NCBI GenBank assembly: GCA_037046735.1
Contig: JBAOHC010000004.1
Span: 1-64,000, forward strand
DNA from: JADKAV01 sp037046735
GTDB lineage: Bacteria > Actinomycetota > Actinomycetes > S36-B12 > UBA10799
DNA length: 64,000 nucleotides
Direction of reading: 5' to 3'
In this document: piece by piece, positions 52,710 through 62,066 of the stretch
How the letters are laid out: each line of letters starts with the position of its first letter
Numbering within the stretch: position 1 is the stretch's first letter
The notes under the pieces: generated by a model
Seen by the model: the letters and a program-made list of their open reading frames with translations, nothing else
Told to the model about the DNA's origin: nothing
The model's database searches: none
Translations under genes and position numbers: made by a program

Positions 52710-54062
52710 ATGAGTCTGGACGTGGATCGCGCACCATCGGTTTCCTTCGATCGCACTCCCCCGCAGGACGTCGCCGCGGAGCAGTGCGTTCTCGGAGCCA
52801 TGATGCTCAGCAAGGATGCGATCGCCGACGTCGTGGAGCGGCTACGCGAGGACGACTTCTACATGCCGGCTCACCAGACGGTGTACCGCATCATCCTCGA
52901 CCTGTATTCCCGCGGAGAGCCTGCCGACGCGATCACAGTGTCCGCTGGCCTGCTGGCCTCCGGAGAGCTGCAGCGGATCGGAGGGGCGCCGTACCTGCAC
53001 ACCCTGGTCGCCTCTCCCCCGCTGACCGCCAATGCCTCGTACTACGCCCAGATCGTGCGCGACGCGTCCATGCGCCGCCGGCTCGTCGAGGTCGGCAGTC
53101 GGATCGTTCAGACAGGTTATGCCGGCGAGGGTGAAGTCGAGGACCTCATCAACGCCGCCCAGGCCGAGGTGTACGAGATCACCCAGCGCAGCACGGCCGA
53201 GGACTACGCCCCGCTGAGTGACCTGCTCGAGGGCGTCTACACCGAGATGGAGTCGATCAAGAACCACACCGGCGACATCATCGGCATTCCGACGGGCTTC
53301 ATCGACCTCGACAAGCTGACGAACGGTCTGCACCCGGGGCAGATGATCGTCGTTGCCGCCCGCCCCGCCATGGGCAAGTCCACGCTGGGCCTGGACTTCG
53401 CGCGGGCATGCAGCATCAAACACGGCCTGACCAGCGCCATCTTCAGCCTGGAGATGAGCCGGAACGAGATCGTCATGCGCCTGCTCAGTGCGCAGGGCGA
53501 ACTACCGCTGCACCACATGCGCTCAGGCACGCTCAACGAACAACAGTGGACCCGGATGGTGAACACCATGTCGGCGGTCTCCAACGCGCCCTTGTTCATC
53601 GACGACTCCCCCAACATGTCGATGATGGAGATCCGGGCCAAGTGCCGACGCCTGAAGCAGCAGAACGACCTGCGGCTGATCATCATCGACTACCTGCAGC
53701 TCATGAGTTCGGGCAAGCGGGTCGAGTCGCGCCAGCAGGAGGTCGCGGAGTTCTCCCGCGCCCTCAAACTGCTGGCCAAGGAGCTGGAGGTGCCGGTCAT
53801 CGCGATCAGTCAGCTGAACCGTGGTCCGGAGCAGCGCACGGACCGCAAGCCGATGATGAGCGACCTGCGGGAGTCCGGCTCGATCGAGCAGGACGCGGAC
53901 GTCGTGATCTTGCTGCACCGCGAGGACGCCTACGAGAAGGACAGCCCGCGGATGGGGGAGGCGGACATCATCGTTGCCAAGCACCGCAACGGTCCGACAG
54001 CAACCATCGTGACCGCTTTCCAGGGCCACTACTCACGGTTCGTGGACATGCATCGGGGGTAG
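52710..54062 (+). CDS. dnaB: Replicative DNA helicase DnaB
   Basis: 450 residues; the hexameric helicase that unwinds the fork. The N-terminal domain begins TPPQDVAAEQCVLGAMML. The RecA-like domain has Walker A AARPAMGKSTLGL, Walker B-like LRLIIIDYLQLMSSG, the RxxEVAEFSRALKLLAKEL segment and QLNRGPEQRTDRKPMMSDLRESGSIEQD. No intein interrupts it. ATG at 52710. DciA, the putative loader partner, is encoded at 12.5 kb. Confidence 0.98.
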   Translation: MSLDVDRAPSVSFDRTPPQDVAAEQCVLGAMMLSKDAIADVVERLREDDFYMPAHQTVYRIILDLYSRGEPADAITVSAGLLASGELQRIGGAPYLHTLVASPPLTANASYYAQIVRDASMRRRLVEVGSRIVQTGYAGEGEVEDLINAAQAEVYEITQRSTAEDYAPLSDLLEGVYTEMESIKNHTGDIIGIPTGFIDLDKLTNGLHPGQMIVVAARPAMGKSTLGLDFARACSIKHGLTSAIFSLEMSRNEIVMRLLSAQGELPLHHMRSGTLNEQQWTRMVNTMSAVSNAPLFIDDSPNMSMMEIRAKCRRLKQQNDLRLIIIDYLQLMSSGKRVESRQQEVAEFSRALKLLAKELEVPVIAISQLNRGPEQRTDRKPMMSDLRESGSIEQDADVVILLHREDAYEKDSPRMGEADIIVAKHRNGPTATIVTAFQGHYSRFVDMHRG

Positions 54063-54081
54063 GCCGCCGCTGTCGGGCAAG

Positions 54082-54090
54082 TTGTCCACA
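54082..54090 (+). promoter_or_regulatory. TTGTCCACA box downstream of dnaB
   Basis: A third TTGTCCACA 9-mer lies 20 bp after the dnaB stop, matching the two in the dnaB upstream region and those in oriC. Candidate DnaA binding site only. Confidence 0.4.
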
Positions 54091-54161
54091 GGGGTGGTGG
54101 CGGGCGTTCCTGGTTCTTCCTAGGCTCACAAGGTGCCGTTCGGCCAGACCTAGGGGAATCC

Positions 54162-54904
54162 ATGAGAAGAGCACTTATCGTTGCGCTTGGTGTCGTCGTG
54201 GGATTGGGCATGGCGCCGCCTGTCCAGGCAGCAGGCACCGGGGAGCAGGATCTGTCGGGGGTGCACATCGCCTACAGCGTCGGGGATGCAGTATTTGATG
54301 GTCCCGGGTGTGCCCAGATTCCATGGACGATCACCTCACGAGGCCCCAGTTCTCCAGCATCTATCTGGATGCCGAGCTGCAGCAGATGGGCAGCAATGCG
54401 ACGTTCACCCACGAATCCATGAACACATTGTTGAGCGCTCCGTTGACGGGCACGCTGCACGGGAGTATTTGTGCCCCGGACGAAAGTGATGCGAGCAGGG
54501 GTGTCTTTCTGGTGAAGAGTTCGATGACTGTCGAGGGTGCACACTCGCGCTCAATGACTGTCGGCCTGGACACCCTTCCCGTTACCGTCAGGCAGAACCC
54601 CTCGCGCATCGTGAAGCTGAAACTCACACGCGAGCATACGTTCGGCTGGGGGCATGTCGAAGGCCGGGCGGTGGCGCAGACTCCCACGCGAGGCCGCATC
54701 GGGGCCGGCGGCACGGTGCGGCTGGACTATCTCGCGCCCGATGGCTGGCGCACTTTCCACGAGCGGTCCTTCATCAACGATGTGGGCGACTTTCGGGGAT
54801 CTGGTGGCCAAGATGCCCACACCTGGCACCAGAGTGCGCGCTGTCCTGATGGAGTGCGGGTGGTGCACCACGGCTCGCAAGAAGAGCTGGGTCAGGTGAA
54901 ATGA
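54162..54904 (+). CDS. Secreted protein of unknown function, frameshifted
   Basis: A clear signal peptide (MRRALIVALGVVVGLGMAPP, cleaved near VQAAG) starts at ATG 54162, followed by GVHIAYSVGDAVFDGPG. A shift around 54335-54345 moves the reading to a second frame that contains FSSIYLDAELQQMGSNATFT and ends at 54904 with HHGSQEELGQVK. Corrected length is about 247 residues. The pattern is beta-rich with few Cys; I recognise no domain. It is 90 bp upstream of the Orc1-like ATPase. Confidence 0.6.
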
Positions 54905-54993
54905 GGATCTGCCCAGTCACGATGCACGACGTGCGCATTGTAGGTAAATCTACCGAGGTATATCGATTCACTATACTTTGATACATTCACGGC

Positions 54994-56160
54994 GTGGATC
55001 CCTTGCTGAACCCCTATGTGCCCGGTGCCGGCCGTCGACCATCTGCACTGGTTGGCCGTGAGGAACAGCAACAGAGGTGGCACGTCGCTCTGAGCCGGCT
55101 GCAGTCTGGGCGGTCAGCCCAGCATCTGTGCCTGTACGGACTCCGGGGCGTGGGCAAGACGGTTCTGCTATCCGACCTGGCAGCTGCCGCAGCACGGCAG
55201 GGATGGCTCGTGGCCAAGGTCGAAGCGGATCCCAACCGGGCCCTGCGAGACTCCCTTGCTGATGCACTCCATGCGCCCCTGAGCGACCTGGCCGCACCGA
55301 AGGCTGGGCAGCGCATCCGAAAAGCACTCAAGACGGCGGCGAGTTTCGTACGGGCCTCGTACGACAGCACGGGCACCTGGTCGTTCGGCCTGGATCTGAG
55401 CAACGATGCGGGCGGTGGGGCCGACACGGGAACCTTGCACATCGACCTCAACAAACTGGTCGCGGACCTGTCACTGGCGCAGGACGGGTGCGGGCTGGCA
55501 ATCCTCATTGACGAGGCGCAGGATCTGAGCGCCGACGAGATGTCCGCGATCTGCACGATCGCGCATCGGGCCACGCAGGATGGCTGGCCGTTCCTGCTGG
55601 CGCTGGCCGGTCTTCCCAGTCTCCCGCGGATCCTCGCCGAGGCGCGCTCCTACACCGAGCGGATGTTCGCCTATGACGTGGTGGGCTCGTTGCCGGAGCC
55701 CGCCGCCGCGGGCGCCTTGCGTCAGCCGGCGGAGGCGGAGGGAGTCGCCTGGGACGACGATGCGGTGGCCTATCTGGTAGCTCAGACCAGCGGGTACCCC
55801 TACTTCCTGCAGCAGTATGGGCAAGAGACTTGGAATGCGGCTGAGGGCAGCCGCTTGACGATGGTCGATGCCCGGTTGGGTGCTGCCCATGGCCGGGGGG
55901 CGCTGGACAACGGCTTCTTCCGGTCGCGGTGGGAGCGCGCCACGCGTGCCGAGCAGAGGTACCTGCGGGCCATGGCCCAGGACCAGGACCGGGGGAGTTC
56001 GACAGCCACGGTCGCCGAACGCCTCGGCGGATCTCTACAGACCTTCGGCCCGACCCGCGCCAAACTGATCCACAAGGGGCTCATTTACGCCCCCGAGCAC
56101 GGCATGGTCGCATTCACGGTGCCCACGATGGCCGAGTTCATCGCGCGCCAACCCACGTGA
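54994..56160 (+). CDS. Orc1/Cdc6-like AAA+ ATP-binding protein with winged helix
   Basis: 388 residues. It begins VGREEQQQRWHVALSRL, has Walker A YGLRGVGKTVLL (Lys55), Walker B ILIDEAQDLSADE (about 166-178) and a C-terminal winged-helix domain (ERATRAEQRYLRAMAQD, then TVAERLGGSLQTFGPTRAKL). This is the AAA_16/Orc1-like group of bacterial ATPases, often on mobile or accessory DNA; function unknown. GTG at 54994. The upstream 90 bp are AT-rich (GTATATCGATTCACTATAC) and suggest its own promoter. Confidence 0.82.
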   Translation: MDPLLNPYVPGAGRRPSALVGREEQQQRWHVALSRLQSGRSAQHLCLYGLRGVGKTVLLSDLAAAAARQGWLVAKVEADPNRALRDSLADALHAPLSDLAAPKAGQRIRKALKTAASFVRASYDSTGTWSFGLDLSNDAGGGADTGTLHIDLNKLVADLSLAQDGCGLAILIDEAQDLSADEMSAICTIAHRATQDGWPFLLALAGLPSLPRILAEARSYTERMFAYDVVGSLPEPAAAGALRQPAEAEGVAWDDDAVAYLVAQTSGYPYFLQQYGQETWNAAEGSRLTMVDARLGAAHGRGALDNGFFRSRWERATRAEQRYLRAMAQDQDRGSSTATVAERLGGSLQTFGPTRAKLIHKGLIYAPEHGMVAFTVPTMAEFIARQPT

Positions 56161-56559
56161 CCAGCGCCAGGTCTGTGCCTCCCACGAGGTGGCATTCGCG
56201 GTTCGGGGTAGTTCCGTGGGCCCGCAGCGCAAAATGACCAGTGTGGGTGGACCGGAGTCCTCGGTCGAGTTCCTTCGCTGCTCACGATGGGAGTCTCCTA
56301 AGACATGAACAGGGGTTCACGTGAGCGGTGCAGCTGGCCGTATCGTCACGTTGGTGCACCGTACGCGGCAAGTTGGACCATCAAAGACAGCAAGAGATCG
56401 TTCTTCATCACCGAACCGAGGTGCCGGAAGTTGGTCCCCGTGGATTTACACAGGCGACACTTACTGTTTCCGCTGGCGCTACGACCCCCGGTCCCACTAC
56501 CGTCAACGTTGTCATTACAAGCGGGCTACCGCCCCTTCCCTCACTGGAGGAATCCGCCC
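56161..56559. other. Intergenic region upstream of the xylose operon
   Basis: About 400 bp with no complete gene. It must hold the xylose-operon promoter, but no LacI or ROK operator stood out. At 56448-56525 one plus-strand frame reads TQATLTVSAGATTPGPTTVN, resembling the repeat of secreted beta-sandwich domains, possibly a remnant. Confidence 0.4.
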
Positions 56560-57660
56560 ATGAAGATCCGCGCCACCCTCGCGGTCTCTGCCGCCGCGTT
56601 TGGTCTCATCCTTTCCGGCTGTAGCTCAAGCGATAGCGGTAGCAGTACCGCATCTGAATCCCCGTCCGCCGCAGCCTCCGCAGGCAAGGTCGGCGTCATC
56701 CTGCCCGACTCCGCATCCTCGGCCCGGTGGGAAACCGCCGACCGCAAGTTCCTCGAGGAGGCCTTCCAAGCCGCGGGCGTCGAGTACGACATCCAGAATG
56801 CCCAAGGCGACAAGGCCAAGTTCCAGACCATCGCCGACCAGATGCTCAACGCTGGCGCCAACGTGCTGATGATCGTCAACCTGGACAGCGACACGGGCGC
56901 GGCTGTCATCAAGAAGGCCAACGCCCAGGGTGTGAAGGTCATCGACTACGACCGACTGACCCTCAACGGTGATGCTGCCTACTACGTCTCCTTCGACAAC
57001 GTTGCTGTCGGCACCAAGATCGGCGAAGGCCTGGTCAAGTGCATGCAGGACAACGGCGATACCACCGGGCCGGTGGCGCTGCTGAACGGTTCCCCGACGG
57101 ATAACAACGCGACGCTGTTCAAGCAGGGCTACGAGACGGCCATCACCGCGGCCGGCTACGAGGTCGCTGCCGATCAGTCCGTTCCTGAGTGGGACAACAC
57201 CAAGGCGGGCACCATCTTCGAGCAGATGTACACGAAGGCCAATGGTGACTTCATCGGTGTGGCCGCTGCCAACGATGGCCTGGGCGGCGCGGCGATTTCC
57301 GTGCTCGACCGCAACGGTGAGGCCGGAAAGATCCCGGTCACTGGTCAGGATGCCACCGACGAGGGTCTCCAGCGCGTGCTGCTGGGCACCCAGTGCATGA
57401 CGGTCTACAAGGCGGTCAAGGAAGAGGCGGATGCTGCGGCCGCGCTGGCCATCGCGCTGAGCAAGGGCGAGACCCCGGCGACAGATCAGGTCACCAAGGA
57501 TCCGGAGTCCGGTCGTGAGGTGCCGTCGGTGCTGCTCGAGCCCGTCGCCATCTTCAAGGACAACGTCAAGGAGGTCGTCGATGACGGCTTCACCACGGCG
57601 GAGAACCTCTGCACCACGGAGAAGCTGAAGCAGGCTTGCACCGAGGCGGGCATCTCCTAA
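56560..57660 (+). CDS. xylF: Xylose ABC transporter substrate-binding lipoprotein
   Basis: 366 residues. A lipoprotein signal (MKIRATLAVSAAAFGLILSGC, lipobox LSGC) and a Ser/Ala-rich linker precede a type I periplasmic-binding fold: VGVILPDSASSARWETADRKF, NVLMIVNLDSDTGAAVI and GQDATDEGLQRVL. The residues match the xylose-binding XylF type. It captures D-xylose outside the membrane for the ABC importer. ATG at 56560 with GGAGG upstream. First gene of the xylFGH-oxidoreductase-xylAB run. Confidence 0.93.
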   Translation: MKIRATLAVSAAAFGLILSGCSSSDSGSSTASESPSAAASAGKVGVILPDSASSARWETADRKFLEEAFQAAGVEYDIQNAQGDKAKFQTIADQMLNAGANVLMIVNLDSDTGAAVIKKANAQGVKVIDYDRLTLNGDAAYYVSFDNVAVGTKIGEGLVKCMQDNGDTTGPVALLNGSPTDNNATLFKQGYETAITAAGYEVAADQSVPEWDNTKAGTIFEQMYTKANGDFIGVAAANDGLGGAAISVLDRNGEAGKIPVTGQDATDEGLQRVLLGTQCMTVYKAVKEEADAAAALAIALSKGETPATDQVTKDPESGREVPSVLLEPVAIFKDNVKEVVDDGFTTAENLCTTEKLKQACTEAGIS

Positions 57661-58506
57661 ATGTCCGTCAGCGCGCAGTCCGGCGCCCTTCCCACTGCGG
57701 GAGGGGCGCCGGACCCCGTGCTCTCTCTGCGTGGGGTGCAGAAGAGCTTCGGTGCGGTGGACGTCCTCAAAGGCGTCGATCTGGATGTGTATCCCGGCCA
57801 GGTCACCGCACTGGTCGGGGACAACGGCGCCGGAAAGAGCACCCTGATCAAGGGCGTTGCCGGCATCTACCCCTTCGATGCCGGCACCTATCTGTTCGAG
57901 GGCAAAGAAGTTCACATCAGCGATCCCAAGGCCGCCAACGCCCTGGGTATCGAGGTCGTCTACCAGGATCTCGCGCTGTGCGACAACCTCGACGTCGTGG
58001 CCAACATGTTCCTTGGCCGCGAGAGCAAGAAGGGGCTCGGCCTCGATGAGGCCGCTATGGAAAGCAAAGCCACCGAAACGCTCAAGGGACTCTCGGTACG
58101 CACCCTCAAGTCGGTCCGGCAGCCAGTCGCCTCACTGTCCGGCGGCCAGCGGCAGACCGTCGCCATCGCACGTGCTGTGCTGTGGAACTCCAAGGTCGTG
58201 ATCCTGGACGAACCCACTGCCGCCCTCGGTGTGGCGCAGACCGAACAGGTACTGAGCCTGGTGGAACGTCTGGCCCAGAACGGTCTGGGCGTCATCTTGA
58301 TCTCGCACAACATCAACGACGTGATGCGGGTGGCGCACAACATCGCATGCCTCTACCTCGGTCGTATGGCAGCACTGGTGCCCGCCGCCTCTGTCACCAA
58401 TGGGCAGGTCGTGGAGCTGATCACCACCGGCCGTACCGGCGACATCGGATTGCAGCCCGAAGTGGCCGCTCACGCCGACGCCATCGACCCCTCGACGGGA
58501 GTCTGA
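57661..58506 (+). CDS. Sugar ABC transporter ATP-binding protein (single-domain XylG-like)
   Basis: 281 residues with one nucleotide-binding domain: Walker A GDNGAGKSTLIKG, the Q-loop YQDLALCDNLDV, signature LSGGQRQTVAIARA, Walker B VVILDEPTAALGV and the H-loop ISHNINDV. Classic XylG/RbsA proteins have two such domains (about 500 residues); this half-length form must act as a homodimer, as in the FrcA-type transporters of actinobacteria. The ATG immediately follows the xylF stop with no gap. Confidence 0.93.
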   Translation: MSVSAQSGALPTAGGAPDPVLSLRGVQKSFGAVDVLKGVDLDVYPGQVTALVGDNGAGKSTLIKGVAGIYPFDAGTYLFEGKEVHISDPKAANALGIEVVYQDLALCDNLDVVANMFLGRESKKGLGLDEAAMESKATETLKGLSVRTLKSVRQPVASLSGGQRQTVAIARAVLWNSKVVILDEPTAALGVAQTEQVLSLVERLAQNGLGVILISHNINDVMRVAHNIACLYLGRMAALVPAASVTNGQVVELITTGRTGDIGLQPEVAAHADAIDPSTGV

Positions 58507-58509
58507 TTC

Positions 58510-59766
58510 ATGTCGACCATCTCAACTGAAGCCGCGGTCGAGGCTGAGCCGAGTACGGGCATCGGCGAGGCCCTGCGCACGTACTGGGAGAAGGTGCGTG
58601 GCGGGGACCTCGGGTCGTTGCCCGCCATCGCAGGTCTACTGGCGCTCATCATCGTCTTCACGGCGTTGCAGGGCGACACGTTCCTCTCGGCCTTCAACTT
58701 CGCGAACCTCATCAACCAGTCGGCGATGATCATCGTGATCGCCATGGGTCTGGTCTTTGTCCTGCTCCTCGGTGAGATCGACCTGTCGGCGGGCTTTGCA
58801 GCAGGTACGGCGGCCGCGGTTCTCGGCGTGACCCTGACGCAACGAGGCTGGCCGTGGTACCTGGCTCTGCTGGCGACGCTGGCAACCGGTGTGATCATCG
58901 GTTTCCTCATCGGCATCCTGGTTTCCCGGTTGGGCATCCCGTCATTCGTGGTGACGCTGGCGGCCTTCCTGGGTCTGCAGGGTTTGATGCTGCTGATCAT
59001 CGGCGAGGGCGGGACCATCCCGATCCGCGACGAGACCATCCTCAACATCATGAACGCGAATATGAGCCCGTTGGCGGGCTGGATTCTGTTCGCGATCGTG
59101 GTGGGCGGCTGGGCTCTGCTGAGTCTCAACCGGATGCGGGCCCGTCGGGCATCCGGACTACCAGTCGAGGCGATGTCGGTCTGGCTGGCCAAGTTCCTGT
59201 CGCTGGCGTTGATTCTGGGTCTGGCCGTGTGGATTCTCAATGGCGAGCGCAGCCGCAACCCGGCGGTCACGTCGATCCAGGGTGTTCCGTACGTCGTTCC
59301 GCTCATCCTGATCCTCGTCGTCGTGCTGACCTACGTGCTGTCGCGCACCAGTTTTGGACGCCACGTCTATGCCGTGGGTGGCAACGCTGAGGCGTCGCGC
59401 CGCGCGGGTATCAACGTGGCCAATATCAAGTTGGCGTGCTTCATCGCCTGTTCGACGCTGGCAGCTGTTGCTGGCATCCTGTTCGCATCCCGCGACAATT
59501 CCGTGTCCCCATCCACAGGTGGTTCCACGACACTTCTGTACGCAGTCGGTGCAGCGGTCATTGGTGGAACCTCACTGTTCGGTGGCCGCGGTCGGATCAT
59601 CGATGCCGTCATCGGCGGTCTGGTTGTGGGCGTGATCGCCAATGGCCTGCCGCTGGTCACGCAGGAATCAGGAATCGCGTTCATCGTCACCGGGCTGGTA
59701 CTGCTCGTCGCGGCCAGCGTGGATGCGCTGTCGCGCCGCCGGGCGATCGCCAGCGGTAGGGCTTGA
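58510..59766 (+). CDS. xylH: Xylose ABC transporter permease
   Basis: 418 residues with ten or more membrane helices of the BPD_transp_2 family. FANLINQSAMIIVIAMGLVF, VLLLGEIDLSAGF (the EIDLSVG-type motif), FGRHVYAVGGNAEASRRAGI and AVGAAVIGGTSLFGGRGR are typical of XylH/RbsC permeases. It forms the transmembrane pore for xylose with the ATPase encoded just upstream. ATG at 58510, 3 bp after the ATPase stop. Confidence 0.95.
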   Translation: MSTISTEAAVEAEPSTGIGEALRTYWEKVRGGDLGSLPAIAGLLALIIVFTALQGDTFLSAFNFANLINQSAMIIVIAMGLVFVLLLGEIDLSAGFAAGTAAAVLGVTLTQRGWPWYLALLATLATGVIIGFLIGILVSRLGIPSFVVTLAAFLGLQGLMLLIIGEGGTIPIRDETILNIMNANMSPLAGWILFAIVVGGWALLSLNRMRARRASGLPVEAMSVWLAKFLSLALILGLAVWILNGERSRNPAVTSIQGVPYVVPLILILVVVLTYVLSRTSFGRHVYAVGGNAEASRRAGINVANIKLACFIACSTLAAVAGILFASRDNSVSPSTGGSTTLLYAVGAAVIGGTSLFGGRGRIIDAVIGGLVVGVIANGLPLVTQESGIAFIVTGLVLLVAASVDALSRRRAIASGRA

Positions 59767-59839
59767 CCGATGGGTGGGTGAGAGGTTTGGCTGTAGCCGA
59801 GCCCCTCACCCACCCGCAACCCGAATGAGGTGAAACGCG

Positions 59840-60878
59840 TTGACGGACCTCCGTGTCGGCGTCATCGGTTTCGGTCTGGCCGGGCGGCTCTTCCACGCCC
59901 CCTTCATCGCCGCCACAGCCGGACTGGAACTGACGGCCGTCGTCACGCGCAGTCCGCAGCGAGCCCTTGATGCCCGCACCGAGTACCCCGGGATTCAGGT
60001 TGTTGAGTCCGTCTCCGAGCTGCTCACGATGGACATCGACCTGGTGGCCGTGGCGAGCCCCAGTGGCTTGCACGCCGAACACGCCCGGCAGGCCCTGGAG
60101 GCTGGTCGGCATGTCGTGCTCGACAAGCCACCGGCTCGCGACGCAGCCCAGTTCGAGGCGCTCATCGAGTTGTCGGTCAGTCGCAGTCGGCACCTCATCG
60201 TCTTTCACAACCGGCGCTGGGACAGCGAGTTCCGGACCCTGCAGGCGATCCTTGACGAGGGCTCGCTGGGTACCGTGCACCGGTTCGAGACGCGCATGGA
60301 ACGGTGGCGTCCTTTTGGGAAAGGTGGGTGGCGAGAGTCCGGGACGCCAGCAGATCTCGGGGGACTGCGCTACGACCTAGGACCGCACCTGGTGGACCAG
60401 GCCCTACAACTCTTCGGTCCTGTCGACTCTGTGTGGGCCCGCTCGTTGTCCGTGCGCCCGAGGCGGCAGTCTCGACGACGACGTCTTGGCGACACTGATG
60501 CACAGCAATGGCGTCACCACCGTCATCAGTGCGTCGCTGCTTACCGCCATCCCAGGGCCACGCTTCACCGTCTTCGGCACGCTGGGCGCAGCCGTCCTAC
60601 GCGACGTCGATGCGCAGGAGGACGCTTTGCGGGCAGGCCAGCGGCCCGGCCTGCCCGGGTGGGGCGCTCAGCCCGACAGCCTCGCCCGGGTGGCAAGCGG
60701 CGATGGGACGACCACCGCGCAGATGCCGTATCTGGACGGACAATGGCCCCACTTCTACGCCGGGGTCCGCGACTGTCTGGCGGGTGTGGCCACCTCCCCC
60801 GTTTCCTGCGAATCTGCTCTGGCCACCATGCGGGTCCTCGACGCCATCGGTGCCGCAGCCCGCTCCGTTTCCCAATGA
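59840..60878 (+). CDS. Gfo/Idh/MocA family oxidoreductase, frameshifted
   Basis: The N-terminal Rossmann domain starts VGVIGFGLAGRLFHAPFI and continues with VASPSGLHAEHARQALEAGR and VVLDKPPARD, where the catalytic Lys is in DKP. The GFO/IDH C-terminal region is interrupted: after SLSVRP the frame shifts near 60461 and resumes as SLDDDVLATLMHSNGV with the end at 60878. In the xylose operon it may act on xylose or a derivative, but no substrate is proven. TTG at 59840 with GAGGTG upstream. 74 bp after xylH. Confidence 0.82.
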
Positions 60879-60890
60879 AAGGTTGCACCT

Positions 60891-62066
60891 ATGTCCGACT
60901 ACTCCACCATCGATCTCAAGCCCACCCCGGAGGACAAGTTCACCTTCGGCCTGTGGACCATCGGATGGCAGGCCCGCGACCCCTTCGGTGATGCCACGCG
61001 CGAGCCCATGGACCCGGTGCGTGCGGCCGAGAAACTCGGCGAACTGGGGGCTTATGGTGTGACGCTGCATGATGATGACCTGCTGTCGCCCTTGCTTGTC
61101 GGCGACGAGCGGGAAGCCGCCATCAGCCGGTTCGAGAAGGCCATCGATGCCGCTGGTCTGAAGATCCCTATGATCACGACGAACCTGTTCACCCACCCCG
61201 TCTTCAAGGACGGTGCGTTCACCTCCAACTCTCGTGACGTGCGCAGGTACGCCCTGGCGAAGGTCCGGCGAAACATCGATCTGGCTGCACGGTTCGGGGC
61301 GACCACGTACGTGCTCTGGGGTGGTCGCGAAGGCGCGGAGACCGATGCCGCCAAGGACGTGCAGGCGGCACTCGACCGCTACTCCGAAGCCCTCGACGCC
61401 GTGTGCCTGTACATCGTCGATCAGGGGTACGACATCCGGCTGGCCATCGAACCGAAGCCGAACGAACCCCGCGGGGACATCCTGCTGCCGACGATCGGGC
61501 ATGCCTTGGCGCTGATCGACCGCCTCGACCACGCGGACATGGTCGGGCTGAACCCTGAGGTGGGCCATGAGCAGATGGCGGGTCTGAATATGGTGCACGG
61601 GGTGGCCCAGGCGCTGTGGGCGGGCAAACTCTTCCACATCGACCTCAACGGGCAGCGTGGACCCAAGTACGACCAAGACCTCGTGTTCGGCCACGGAGAC
61701 CTTCTGAATGCCTTCTTCCTCGTGGATCTGCTCGAGACCTCGGGCTACGAGGGAATGCGTCACTTCGACTACAAGCCGCTGCGCACAGAGGACGATGAGG
61801 GCGTGTGGCGCAGTGCGGCTGCGAACATGTCGATGTATCTGATGCTCAAGGAACGTGCGGCGCAGTTCCGGGCCGATCCGCGGGTCCAGGAGGCGCTGGC
61901 CGCAGCGGGTGTGGCGAGTCTGCGGGAGCCGACGTTGGCCCAAGGCGAGGATCTGCGGGATCTGCCGGAGATCTCCGAGGTCGATGTGGAGTCGCTGGTG
62001 CGCGGATATCCCTACGTGAACCTCAACGAACTGGCCATCGAGCACCTGCTCGGCTTCCACAGGTGA
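60891..62066 (+). CDS. xylA: Xylose isomerase
   Basis: 391 residues; interconverts D-xylose and D-xylulose using two Mg/Mn/Co ions. The active-site segments are FTFGLWTIGWQARDPFG, VTLHDDDLLSP, AIEPKPNEPRGDI with the metal-ligand Glu, LNPEVGHEQMAG and LFHIDLNGQ. The length and the DLNGQ pattern place it in the actinobacterial short class. ATG at 60891 with AAAGG upstream, 12 bp after the oxidoreductase. Stop overlaps the xylB start by 4 bp. Confidence 0.98.
   Translation: MSDYSTIDLKPTPEDKFTFGLWTIGWQARDPFGDATREPMDPVRAAEKLGELGAYGVTLHDDDLLSPLLVGDEREAAISRFEKAIDAAGLKIPMITTNLFTHPVFKDGAFTSNSRDVRRYALAKVRRNIDLAARFGATTYVLWGGREGAETDAAKDVQAALDRYSEALDAVCLYIVDQGYDIRLAIEPKPNEPRGDILLPTIGHALALIDRLDHADMVGLNPEVGHEQMAGLNMVHGVAQALWAGKLFHIDLNGQRGPKYDQDLVFGHGDLLNAFFLVDLLETSGYEGMRHFDYKPLRTEDDEGVWRSAAANMSMYLMLKERAAQFRADPRVQEALAAAGVASLREPTLAQGEDLRDLPEISEVDVESLVRGYPYVNLNELAIEHLLGFHR

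Noticed and set aside
52710..54062. Possible intein in dnaB
   Set aside because: The Walker and helicase motifs are contiguous and the length is normal, so no intein is present.
56305..56559. Extended N-terminus of xylF
   Set aside because: The in-frame extension lacks homology; the lipoprotein signal and GGAGG place the start at 56560.
56626..57915. Long antisense open frame opposite xylF (429 codons)
   Set aside because: It is the exact antisense of a well-supported gene with strong codon bias; high-GC genes commonly leave such open frames.
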